Positions 1-7,910 of a DNA stretch of 12,178 nucleotides are shown here, piece by piece (position 1 is the stretch's first letter; every line of letters starts with the position of its first letter). The DNA comes from Paraglomus occultum. Lineage: Eukaryota; Glomeromycota; Glomeromycetes; Paraglomerales; Paraglomeraceae. The position numbers and the translations under genes were made by a program. The notes under the pieces were generated by a model, which was given only the letters and a program-made list of their open reading frames with translations, had not been told where the DNA came from and did no database searches. The DNA is taken from positions 1 to 12,178 of the forward strand of contig CAJVPJ010001117.1 of NCBI GenBank assembly GCA_910592205.1. Direction: 5' to 3'.

Positions 1-84
1 TAACGGTCGCGATATATTATACTTATACAAAATCATTTGTTCAAATAATAAATACTAAACCTATATTCAGTGGTACCGCCAAAA

Positions 85-360
85 ATGATTGGTGAATATA
101 CGTGTTCTTACCGGCATAATTCAGGTAAAATCTGTGGCAATGCCTGTATTCGGCCTGAGGGGTGCCGGTTTCATTGGAAATCGAAAAAACGTTCTTCTTG
201 TACTGACTGCGGTAAGCCTACAGGCTCAAAATCTGGTCGTTGCCCACTGCATATTAGAGGGTACTATGTGACTCAACATTATCATAGACTCCGTGACAAA
301 ACTTCAGACTACGTCATTACCCTAATTATCTTTGAGAGTGGTAACAACACAGACGCGTAG
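85..360 (+). CDS. Cys/His-rich small protein, hypothetical (possibly partial)
   Basis: Open frame from the ATG at 85 to TAG at 358-360 (91 aa). The frame is open upstream through a GTG, and TATTCAG just before it (64-70) could be a splice acceptor, so earlier exons may lie outside the window. The protein shows two short metal-binding-like modules: C-x9-C-x3-C-x5-C-x2-H (ending in CRFHWK) and then CTDCGKPTGSKSGRCPLHIRGYY, a C-x2-C-x10-C-x2-H pattern. I recognise the motifs RPEGC-x2-HW and GRCPLHIRGYY as similar to small proteins that are multicopy in Rhizophagus-like genomes; no function is known to me. The last 20 residues (after HRLRDK) look unlike the family and may be intron read-through; GTGGTAACA near 338 is a possible donor. 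Zinc binding is inferred from Cys/His spacing only. Confidence 0.5.
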   Translation: MIGEYTCSYRHNSGKICGNACIRPEGCRFHWKSKKRSSCTDCGKPTGSKSGRCPLHIRGYYVTQHYHRLRDKTSDYVITLIIFESGNNTDA

Positions 361-504
361 CGGCTTTGCTACGCAAATAAGTTGTTTTAGATTTGTTCGA
401 AAAAACGTGACAGATCTCGATTTTTACAACGCTTCGCGCACAGCTATGCTGTGATAACAAAGTCAAACAATGCATGATAATCAACGTTTTACGTCCTATA
501 TCCT

Positions 505-751
505 AGACTTTTTTGTTAGACTTGACAGCGAAAAAAAAAGGAGATAAGCTCTAAATCGCATAATTTCTGAGATTTTCTGTCCCAACTTTTTCGCTAGTCT
601 AGACATTGCAATTTTCGTTAGGCTTCATTTTTTTGGATTTAAGACATTTTAAGACTTTCTTTTCTGAAAATGTCGAGTTAATGCTAAATTATTGGTAATT
701 ACACTAAAACAGATTGATTTAGCCCTAAAAATGTCTAACGAAAAAAACTAA
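505..751. repeat. Diverged inverted repeat, possible MITE relic
   Basis: The left arm (505-523) reads AGACTTTTTTGTTAGACTT. The reverse complement of the right arm (731-751) reads AGTTTTTTTCGTTAGACAT over the same stretch. The arms agree at roughly three quarters of positions over 19 bases. The interior is non-coding, and no clear target-site duplication is visible. Homopolymer T/A runs inflate the match, so this could be chance. Confidence 0.3.
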
Positions 752-1103
752 AAGTTAGCGAGTTAGCAGCTAAATCAGTATTTTTTCTGTCTCAAAACCC
801 CCAATTTGGCATTGTGTACCTCGGTTCTAATTACGATCATAGACAAGGGATTTAGATTTCGACCAATAAGAGTAGAGAGATTTGTTCTCGTTAATTGCTT
901 GATAATAAACATACTTTCAATCCACTTGGGAACGGGGGGTTGATGCTCAAAATGCCAAGGTACTGTATCTGCCTTCCAACAATTATACAAAATCAATTAA
1001 GCAATATATTTTTTATATTAATATATTGACTTACTCCTTAAACGTATCTCGATTAGGGACATGAACATCTTATTAGGCAATGTAATTGCGGGTGCTCTCA
1101 TCA

Positions 1104-1191
1104 GCTACCTCCCCTCTCCAATTTGGTAATCAAGGTTGCTAAAATTGGCTGTCACAGTACTGCAGTAGGGAGGCAGAGGGGAGGTACCATA
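1104..1191. repeat. Short inverted repeat GGTACCTCCCCTCT / AGAGGGGAGGTACC
   Basis: Arms of about 12-13 bases (CTACCTCCCCTCT and AGAGGGGAGGTAC) are separated by about 60 bases. The same GGGGAGGT core appears on the minus strand near 3770-3780, just outside the transposase gene. CTGCAGTAG near 1160 is likewise echoed by CTGCTGTAG on the minus strand near 3788. This could be the worn left end of the PIF/Harbinger element, but the match is too short to be sure. Confidence 0.3.
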
Positions 1192-1332
1192 ATTGGTAAT
1201 TGTTTGTGACGTCTGCTTGTGATAACAAAATTTTCACATGTCGTATTGTGTGACATTGACATTCTAATAAACACATGTATTAAAATTAATATCAAAGTAC
1301 GTTTCGCGCGTTATCTATCACTTCGCTCAATC

Positions 1333-2155
1333 ATGAAACGATCATATTCAAACCAAAAGAAAAGTGATGATGTCTTTATTTATATGTATAATCCATCGCT
1401 CGAGCCTACTCCTACGCCCAACATCGACCTCCCTACGCAATCAAACTGTACCACTGAAATCAATGAAGTTAATGAGATAAATCATCTTGAAAATTTTGTG
1501 AATGAGCATACTGATGGTAAGTATTAGAAACGTAATTACAATAATAATAATAATCCCTAACATAGCTTAAAGTAGAATCTGGAATGGCAAATATCAAGCG
1601 ACAAAAGCAATGGGGCCGGAATGAAACGTTGGCTTTGCTAGAGATAATGAAAAATTATTACAAAGCTCTTAATACTGCTAAGTCACTCAGCCAAAAGGCA
1701 AAAATATGGCAAAATATCTGTGAGCAATTTGACACATTATACCCGAATAGGAGCGAAAAGGGCTATAAGAAAAAGGTATTTGTACGCCATAACGTGTTAC
1801 GGATGCGTTGCTTCAGTATAAAAATACTGAGCAACGGTTTATTGATAGGTGGGAGAAGCTTTTGGCGGAATATAAGAAAATGCAAGACAATAATCGGCGA
1901 ACGGGTGCGGAAAGAATGGAGTTTGAATATCAAGAGGAAATTCAGGATATAGTCACTGACGATCCAGTGTTCAACGAAGTGTACGACTCAGCCAATAGGG
2001 CAACTAGTATGTCGGAAAAGAAAAAAAGAGAAAAACGAAATGAAACGTTAGAGCTAATTGCACAGCTACATGAACAGAGTAGGAACGAAAATCGAGAATT
2101 TCAAAATCGATTACTAACAGTCTTGGAAACGTTTTTGTCTTCAATCGGAAATTAA
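1333..2155 (+). CDS. Myb/SANT-like DNA-binding protein of a PIF/Harbinger element (3 exons)
   Basis: Proposed exons are 1333-1516, 1576-1775 and 1817-2155, joining in frame to 240 aa. Intron 1 (1517-1575) has a GTAAGT donor, CTAAC branch point (1557-1561) and TAG acceptor; acceptors at 1572 and 1575 both keep frame. Intron 2 (1776-1816) is only 41 nt (GTATTT...TTCAG). It joins phase 0 to phase 0 and is needed to link the two halves of the domain; a plain frameshift is the alternative. Residues 74-145 form a trihelix/Myb-SANT-like domain with tryptophans near 74, 106 and 140 (QWGRNETLALLEIM, KIWQNICEQF, DRWEKLLAEYKK). Residues about 200-235 are a charged, probable coiled coil (EKKKREKRNETLELIAQLHE). 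Established knowledge: PIF/Harbinger elements usually encode a transposase plus a separate Myb/SANT protein that binds the ends and helps import the transposase. It converges on a transposase at 2346-3627. Confidence 0.68.
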
Positions 2156-2345
2156 GCTGTTGGTATCATCATTCGATAGCATAATGTATATCCAATAGCT
2201 ATGCGACAAGTGTCCGATATTCTTATCGGAAATATAAGATCAGAGGAATAAAAATATCTATTAATAAAAAGCGGTTTATCCTTGACACATGTAGAACGAG
2301 TCAATTTAGTATCAGTGTAAATGCGTGCTGCATGATTTATTAGAA

Positions 2346-3627
2346 TTATTCATCAAACAATTGCCTAACTATTTGATTTCTTTTAATTTCTGCATTACGA
2401 AGCGTAGCCACATGAGCACCCAAATTTACATCTATGATTTCGTTATTTGCATCACTGATTAAATTCACATCCTCCCACAGATCGTCACAATCAATGCAGA
2501 GGTTGTGGAGGATGCAACATACGTCTATTATATCAACCATTGTAGTCAGATCAGTTACCTCCATCGGATTTTTTAATATGCGCCATCTGCCTTTAAGTTT
2601 CCCAAACGCTCTCTCCACAGCCATGCGAGCAGATGAATGTACTTTATTGTATTGTCGTTGAGGTCTAGTAAGCCGCTGAGTCACGCGCTCCTTAAATGGC
2701 ACAAACAACCATGGCATTAAAGGGAATGCAGAATCACCTAGATGTGTGTATCATTTGGAAAGCGTCGGGCTGGATTCTGAAAAAAAAACGTTTATTATGT
2801 GGTATAATTCGTTGCAATCACTTTGCTTTTGAATACTAATACTTACGTCCATTACTTCACTCCAAAGGTTTGACTGTTTAAAAACCCTCGAATCATGCAT
2901 AACTACCAGGTTGGCCAGTATAAACGTAGGTAAATTTCTCCATATGATCGACGATAGCCATTAATACAACACTATAGCATCCTTTACGATTAATATATCG
3001 TTGATGATATTCAACTTGTGGTCGTTGAATTGGAATATGTGACCCATCAATGGCTCCAATTACGTTTGGTATAGGATTTCTAAATTCAGGTGGAGCAAAA
3101 CCTTCGACTACTTCTTGCATTGATTGATCTGTGGGCCATTTGATTGCATATTGTAAATTTTTCAGAACTGCGATGCAAAATCTTTTCGTGAAATTTTCCA
3201 CAGATCCCTGGCTGATACCAAACGATGTTTCTAATTCTCTATAAGACATAGGGTTTGCGAAGCGTTGTAATACGATCGCAACTTGCATTTCGATAGGAGT
3301 TTGTGGTTTGAATGGATTAGACTGATAGACGGGATGATTGGAGATGGTATTAAGAAGTCTGTGGAAGGTAGTCTTTGTTATGCGAAAATGAGATTTAAAA
3401 CCATTTGTAAGGCTATCATCATTGAGATTAGGATAAATATTCGTCCAGAATCCATCTGTCTTCGGTCGCAAGGTTTTCGGCGCTCGAATTATTTCATTCC
3501 TAAGATTCAGCAAAATTGCTTCGGATTCTAACATTTCTGATTCGAAATTTGCTTGAGTAGCTATTGTCTCAGCAATAGTAGCAATAAGAGTAACAATAAT
3601 GGCTTTGTTTACGTTCGAAAGTGGCAT
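2346..3627 (-). pseudogene. PIF/Harbinger DDE transposase (HARBI1-like), two frameshifts
   Basis: Exon 1 runs 3627-2847 and exon 2 runs 2776-2346, separated by a 70-nt intron with GTAAGT donor and TTTTTTTCAG acceptor (phase 0). The start is the ATG at 3627; the TTG nine bases upstream is not needed. Residues about 124-148 look like a helix-turn-helix (YRELETSFGISQGSVENF). The catalytic triad is all present: D in VIGAIDGSHIPI (about residue 194), D in LGDSAFPLMPW (exon 2), E in RMAVERAFGKLKGRWRIL. Two lesions break it. An extra T (plus-strand A) near 2901-2902 puts a stop in GQPGS-(M)HDSRVF, and a one-base loss near 2739-2748 disrupts THxLGDSAF just before the second catalytic D. The rest of each segment is clean, so decay is recent. 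Established knowledge: the family cuts and pastes DNA into 3-bp TAA/TTA-type targets. The partner SANT gene is convergent. Confidence 0.85.
2777..2846 (-). other. Intron of the transposase gene
   Basis: GTAAGT at 2846-2841 on the minus strand, and a pyrimidine run ending TTTTTTTCAG at 2777. It separates ...SNLWSEVMD from NPARRFPND. Splicing is phase 0 once the inserted base upstream is discounted, which supports this boundary. Confidence 0.75.
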
Positions 3628-3636
3628 CTTGATCAA

Positions 3637-4004
3637 TCGTCGTAACGAACAGTAATTGCGCGTTATTTATATATATTATTTATACTATACAGACCATTAT
3701 ATAACATGCATAACTTGTCAACTAAAAAGGAAATTTTCTGCTTACTCTATTTAGCAAGAGCTAATGAGCACACCTCCCCCCCATCTACAGCAGAGACCGT
3801 CCCCATATAAGGAAAGTGTTACACAATTCAATAAATCAAGTTTTTATACATTTTAAAATACTTTTTCGCAGAATTGTGTAGCTCATCGCTACAAAAAAAT
3901 GTAATTGGGAATGCTAAGCAAACTTGAAGCTTTTACAGCACAGAATACTATATTTCTTGAATCCCGTTGAATCCCTCACCCTCGCGTAGTATTACTTAAC
4001 GAAA
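3637..4004. other. Intergenic between Harbinger transposase and next gene
   Basis: This is AT-rich and has no coding signal I can support. A C-rich run, CACCTCCCCCCCC near 3770, reads as GGGGGGGGAGGTG on the minus strand and echoes motifs left of the SANT gene. It is the only candidate for the element's right terminal inverted repeat. The 3640-3720 part probably carries the transposase promoter. Confidence 0.4.
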
Positions 4005-4691
4005 ATGCCTAAGAATAAGCGTTGCACAGAATGCGATTCTAAAGACTCGGCTAAATTCCGTTCGTTGAGTGGAGAGAAATGGAGAGATGCTCTGAACAAA
4101 GGTTTAGTGAAGCAAATGTGGGAGGAAGGAGTTATTCTATGCAATACTTGTTATATGCAATTTGTAGAGAATCCATTAAGAAGAGGCGTTAAAAGAGTGA
4201 AAGTTGTAAATGAGGAAGAGGTAGGTATGAAGATTGAGCTAACTAAAGCCATCGAAGCATTAGGTGAAATTCTTTATGAAAGGGAACGTGTGGAGAAAAA
4301 AGACCCAATATATTCATTTGATCAAATGCGAGACTTGCTCCAAGAAAAGGAGCCTAGCCTAAAGGCTTTTTTCAATCAGCTTTATTTGGCAGCCCGACCA
4401 ATGGAACGCAACATACAAACAATGGATCGTATGAAAAGATTGATGGTTTTTATATGTTATCTTCTTGCTTCGCTAAATAACACAAAAATTAACTGTCTCA
4501 AGTTTGACCTGGCATATTATTTAGATTCAGCAGGCACAAGTAATGAAGGTTGCTTATTTTTAATGTTTTTGTTCATGATTTGCGACCTATTGTATACTAA
4601 AGTATATTACCAAAAGTGGACAAAATTAAACATAAGAAATGACAGTTTACATATTTTTCGTAGTCATTTTATGTGCCATTGCATTATATAA
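4005..4691 (+). pseudogene. Glomeromycotina multicopy protein, 5' fragment (zinc-ribbon N-terminus)
   Basis: Starts ATG CCT AAG AAT after an AT-rich leader. The open frame is 228 aa, but only residues 1 to about 181 look like the family. C7-x2-C10 and C46-x2-C49 (RCTEC ... LCNTC) suggest a zinc-binding N-terminus, followed by a charged helical region and a conserved block, KRLMVFICYLLASLNNTKI, then FDLAYYLDSAGTSNEG. From memory, this family is present in very many copies in Rhizophagus-like genomes and normally continues for several hundred more residues. Here, after GAAG at 4548, the frame enters hydrophobic AT-rich residues (CLFLMFLFMICDLL) unlike the family. The junction GAAG|GTTGCT could be an intron with a weak donor, but no continuation is visible downstream. 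Either the 3' part was lost or it was displaced by the MITE debris starting at 4753. Function unknown; a transposon-like origin is possible given the copy number. Confidence 0.6.
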
Positions 4692-4752
4692 TAATAAATG
4701 ATCGAATCTATTATTATGAAGAAAGAAAGAAAGAAGGTATCGTATATAATAT

Positions 4753-4849
4753 TACAGATGACGTCATCCCCCTCTATGATATCCAACCCCGAATATATCA
4801 ACGAAATTAACCGGTCCCGTAAGGTTGATATTAGAGAGGGTCGACTGTA
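4753..4849. mobile_element. pogo/Tigger-like MITE, 93 bp with TA duplication
   Basis: The element runs 4755-4847, flanked by TA at 4753-4754 and 4848-4849. The right end read inward begins CAGTCGACCCTCTCTAATAT. The left end begins CAGATGACGTCATCCCCCTC and then aligns to the right arm through CCTCTATGATATCCAACC with small indels. TA target duplication and CAG-starting ends are typical of Tc1/mariner-pogo elements. There is no coding capacity. Part of its interior (ATATCAACGAAATTAACCGG) resembles 5826-5846. Confidence 0.55.
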
Positions 4850-4902
4850 GTGGAAACGAAAAAAACCGTGCAATGAGAATATGGAGGGTGTACATAAATG
4901 AA

Positions 4903-4929
4903 GGGTACTTGCATGGAGGGTTCACTGTA
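4903..4929. mobile_element. Isolated pogo/Tigger-like right end
   Basis: On the minus strand, 4927-4903 reads CAGTGAACCCTCCATGCAAG then TACCC, next to a TA at 4928-4929. This is the usual form of a pogo/Tigger terminal repeat. No matching left end lies nearby, so it is a solo or truncated end. ATGGAGGGT occurs a second time just inside it (4880-4888). Confidence 0.4.
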
Positions 4930-5474
4930 GTTATATATGTGTGTGAGATTAAACTTCTATTAAAAATAATTTGTCATATCGTCACGTTCAGATTTCGCCT
5001 AGCGTATTCACAATTTTACGCGTATTTCTATACTCAGTCGAGATTGTATTTTTATTTTAGATAAATGCTTCGATATTTAAATCAACTAGATCAAAATTAT
5101 GGGGGACTTCGCCCCTGTTGCTACTAATAAGAAGCGGTTGTTAATGTGTTTTTGAGGGCTTTACTGTCGGTTAACACAATGGTTATGCAGGCAGCATTAT
5201 AACAGTATAAAGTTATGCATATTAATATATATTTGTGAGCGTGACGTAATTATTATTATTATTTACAACAACGACAATAATATGTAATGTATACTAGAAA
5301 AATTACCACGCTTCAGAAAATTTTGTAGATTTAGCTAGACAATTGACATTTTTTACTAATATGATCTTAATTTTAAACACTAACTGTTCTAGTTTGTAAT
5401 TGTTTTTTATGTATGCGATTATAATTATTCAATTAACTTGATTAACTCAACTTGTTACACAATTAATTATTATT
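4930..5474. other. Intergenic, no recognised gene
   Basis: Very AT-rich. Short frames exist (for example 4825-5064 on the plus strand), but they start inside MITE sequence and show no motif. A small GC-rich patch, GGGGGACTTCGCCCC at about 5101, could form a hairpin. There is an ATT trinucleotide run near 5250. Confidence 0.4.
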
Positions 5475-5879
5475 TCAATCCCATAACGAGGGTAGGTTCA
5501 GTTTTGTCGACGCTAGATTTGCAATTTTGTTCGATTGGGTATTTGAGCGTAGTTGTAGTACTTTTCTACTGGCTTTTTTCTTGCCTTTTGATTCCTGGTC
5601 ACTTTCTATAATAGATACGAAATCTGTATCGTGTTGCTTTGTTGATGTTGATGTTTCAGTAGTGGGAGTGGTTTGGTTATCGGTTTCGATAATTTTTTCT
5701 TTTTTTGTGGTGAAGAGTTTGGTTATCGAAACATGCTTTGTACACGTCGGACTTTTTTGGGACAAGAAGGGACGTTGTGGGCTAATTGGTTTGTTCGCAT
5801 AATGAAACGGCGATGTTATTATTAAATATATTAACGAAATTAATAGGTCATTAAGAGCAAGCATTAAAATTAGAAACAT
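5475..5879 (-). CDS. Hypothetical Ser/Thr/Lys-rich ORF, doubtful
   Basis: ATG at 5879 to a stop at 5475 gives 134 aa. Residues 1-28 are hydrophobic, but their DNA (about 5826-5870) resembles the interior of the MITE at 4755-4847, so this apparent signal anchor is probably repeat-derived. A possible acceptor, CAATTAG, ends near 5783, so the real coding part, if any, may begin there as a 3' exon. Residues about 45-134 are low-complexity, with TTPTTETSTSTKQ and a basic cluster SKGKKKASRKVL. I do not recognise a family. The opposite strand also carries a 91-codon frame, a sign that base composition alone may keep the region open. Confidence 0.25.
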   Translation of the reverse strand: MFLILMLALNDLLISLIYLIITSPFHYANKPISPQRPFLSQKSPTCTKHVSITKLFTTKKEKIIETDNQTTPTTETSTSTKQHDTDFVSIIESDQESKGKKKASRKVLQLRSNTQSNKIANLASTKLNLPSLWD

Positions 5880-6190
5880 TGTAATTCTTATTTAATAGTT
5901 ATATATTATAAATATTACGAATAGTATAAAAAGGCCGATGGGAATATATATCTCTTGCCTCAGATATGTTTGGGATGTGGACCCATTGTAAGTCTGTGAC
6001 AAGTGTACTATGAAACATGGATCATAATAGTCAACATAATCATTCGTCCAGCAATAGTAAAATTATTTATATAGAAAAGAATTATTCTCTAAAATAGATA
6101 ACTAGTAGCTATGTGCGATATTAGAGAATAGATACTTGAATGATATAATAAAGTTGGCTAAGTCGGTGGCCTCGTCATCACGCATCGACA

Positions 6191-7100
6191 CTACAGAGCT
6201 CTATTGTCACGGTGAGGAGACGCAGCTGCCTCGCGAAGAAAACCGGTGACAATATTATTAGAGTTTGAATGATTGCATATATCGCTATAAAATCCACAAC
6301 CGTCTGGAAAACAGATCAAGAATAAGATGGCTTCTAGTTCGGGATCATTAAAGCGACGAGAGCAATGAGCATACTCATTACATATTTCGTCAGGTAAGAC
6401 GTATGGAGTCAGACGGATGTACGGGAAGAGGAATGAAATCATTTTCTGAAACATGGTTTGCTTGAGCCCAGACGGTAGATGTTTGGGAATATGTGCAAGC
6501 AAACGCGAAGCAATAAAATAATAATAATAAGTGGATAGATGAGAATTATTTTGTTGTAGCCAGTCGCAAGCATAACGCAAGGATGGAGGAGAGGACAAAT
6601 CAGCATTTTGTAGAAACGTGCCAATAATGCTTGAATAAAAGTGAAAATGTTCTGGAATAGCCCATTTGCATTTGACCAACTGAGCGATCGATGTTGCACA
6701 AAAGAATTTGCACCAGTGGAACGACTTAAACTGATATGTAAGTAAATAGGAGAAAGATCATGGATACATTGGGTAGTTAAGCATGTTCGATTATTAGGAT
6801 TTGATTTGCATCCATCACAAATTGCAATTTTTGCTGGGCTGCGTAGATTAGTACTAAGATTTATTTGAAAGATGTTTGCAAAGAATAAGTAGTGTCATTA
6901 TCTCTGACTACCCATTTTGCAGATTACGGGTATAATAAGCGTGAACAATAAGAACAGGGAAATTGAGCATAATCCTCTTCATAAAGTGAGCGCAAGACTT
7001 TTTGTAGTTCATCGGAAGGACTCCAATATGTGGTGTTTGAAGAATCACAAGTCTGGGGAAGTGGTATTTTAGATAATGGAATGGGAAATAAAGACGACAT
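6191..7100 (-). pseudogene. Helitron N-terminal region (DUF6570), multiply frameshifted
   Basis: Pieces of one protein appear in order in different frames. (1) From 7100: ELQKVLRSLYEEDYAQFPCS then YCSRLLYP, an in-frame stop at 6926-6924, then SAKWVVRDNDTTYSLQTSF to a second stop near 6861. (2) From about 6865: NLSTNLRSPAKIAICDGCKS, then LSPIYLHISLSRSTGANSF. (3) From about 6640: GTFLQNADLSS, then NDPELEAILFLICFPDGCGF. This matches, from memory, the DUF6570-type segment that precedes the Helitron helicase-like (Rep) domain in Glomeromycotina Helitrons, with Cys pairs CSYC and CDGC as probable zinc ligands and the LFPDG motif near the end. The Rep/helicase domains are absent; coding similarity stops around 6270. 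At least two stops and two frame changes show a dead copy. Confidence 0.75.
6203..6252. repeat. Nested imperfect palindrome at the Helitron break
   Basis: Outer arms ATTGTCAC-GGT and ACCGGTGACAAT (11 of 12 paired) enclose a second stem centred on GCAGCTGC, flanked by GAG and CTC. It lies just beyond the last recognisable Helitron residues. Its role is unknown; it may be a hairpin near a recombination or element end, or chance. Confidence 0.45.
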
Positions 7101-7201
7101 ATATCAATGGTCATTAATAGACCATGAACTAGTAACATTATAAAAAACATTTTGTTTTCTTGCAGAGAATCGACGGTAAATATATCGAGGGCTTGAGACA
7201 T

Positions 7202-7744
7202 TATTTTCTTTCAAACTGATAAATAGATCATTGTTTATTACTATTTACTAGGAGAATAGTGTAATGGATTGTTGTTATACTTTATATTTTATGCAAAATG
7301 AGGCATCAAGTAAAGATGAGCTTTAATTCCCATGGTAGATTAGTAGTGCAAGGTATGAGCATTCCGTTAATCGATAAAAATTTTAACAAAGCCAGTTCCA
7401 CTAAAAAGAACTTATCTATTCGATGGACTCGAAACTCTGGAGGAACTTGATGACGTCACGGAATATTTCGCAACATACCTCCTGTACCCCCAACACTCAG
7501 ATGATGCGATTCACACGCTCCATAGATGTAGTGTGACCAAGTTTGAATCTAGTATATGTTTTCAATAGAATATATATTAATATATTTTCTCATGAAATAA
7601 AGCTATTAGGGCACATATTTTTGCATAATGTACCCGTACAAATAACTCAGGTGACCAATCTGTTACAAAAAAACATAGCACACACAACATATAAAGAGAA
7701 TTGATGTTGTTTATTGGTGTATTAACTAATAGGTGGAAAAATCA
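7202..7744. other. Intergenic, no recognised gene
   Basis: I see no family signal on either strand. GATGACGTCAC near 7450 is a CRE-like palindrome. AGAATTGATGTTGTTTATTG (7698-7717) could be the worn start of the downstream trmD relic, but the resemblance is too short to include. Confidence 0.4.
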
Positions 7745-7910
7745 AAAGCAACGCTATTCGACGTGCCGTTAGAATGATTTCTCGAGCCGATGTCCTACTC
7801 GAAAAGAATAGTGTATACTTTCACAGAAAAAAAAAAAGCGTACGTGGGGAGACAGACGTAAGCAATCGCTGATAATTGGTAAGGATAGTAATACCAAACT
7901 CCAAAAATCT

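Larger units (their letters stand above)
361..1332. other. Intergenic, AT-rich, with short inverted repeats
   Basis: No gene that I can support. Two structures are visible. One is a diverged inverted repeat with arms at 505-523 and 731-751 (core TTTTTTGTTAGAC against GTCTAACGAAAAAA), with further copies of TTTTCGYTAG-like motifs at about 588 and 613. The other is a 12-13-bp inverted repeat, CTACCTCCCCTCT near 1104 and AGAGGGGAGGTAC near 1177. A 73-codon frame on the minus strand (775-996) has no recognisable motif and I do not call it a gene. Confidence 0.5.

Noticed and set aside
775-996. 73-aa minus-strand ORF
   Set aside because: It starts with a non-ATG codon, has no motif or neighbour support, and lies in repeat-bearing AT-rich DNA.
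4717-4737. GAAA microsatellite as a regulatory element
   Set aside because: It is a short simple repeat with no further support.
5527-5802. 91-aa plus-strand hydrophobic ORF
   Set aside because: It is antisense to the Ser/Thr/Lys-rich ORF; hydrophobic content arises from complementing A-rich codons.
6860-6935. Intron in the Helitron region (GTAGTC donor, TACTAAT branch point, CGCAG acceptor)
   Set aside because: The would-be intron translates to conserved family residues (SAKWVVRDNDTTYSLQTSF, then NLSTNLRS in the next frame), so it is coding sequence broken by a stop and a frameshift, not an intron.
6908-7201. 97-aa minus-strand ORF starting MSQALDIF
   Set aside because: The Helitron-like protein in this stretch is in a different frame; this ORF is its shadow.
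7500-7570. tRNA gene suggested by GTTTGAATCTA near 7541
   Set aside because: No A-box at the right distance and no cloverleaf stems could be drawn.
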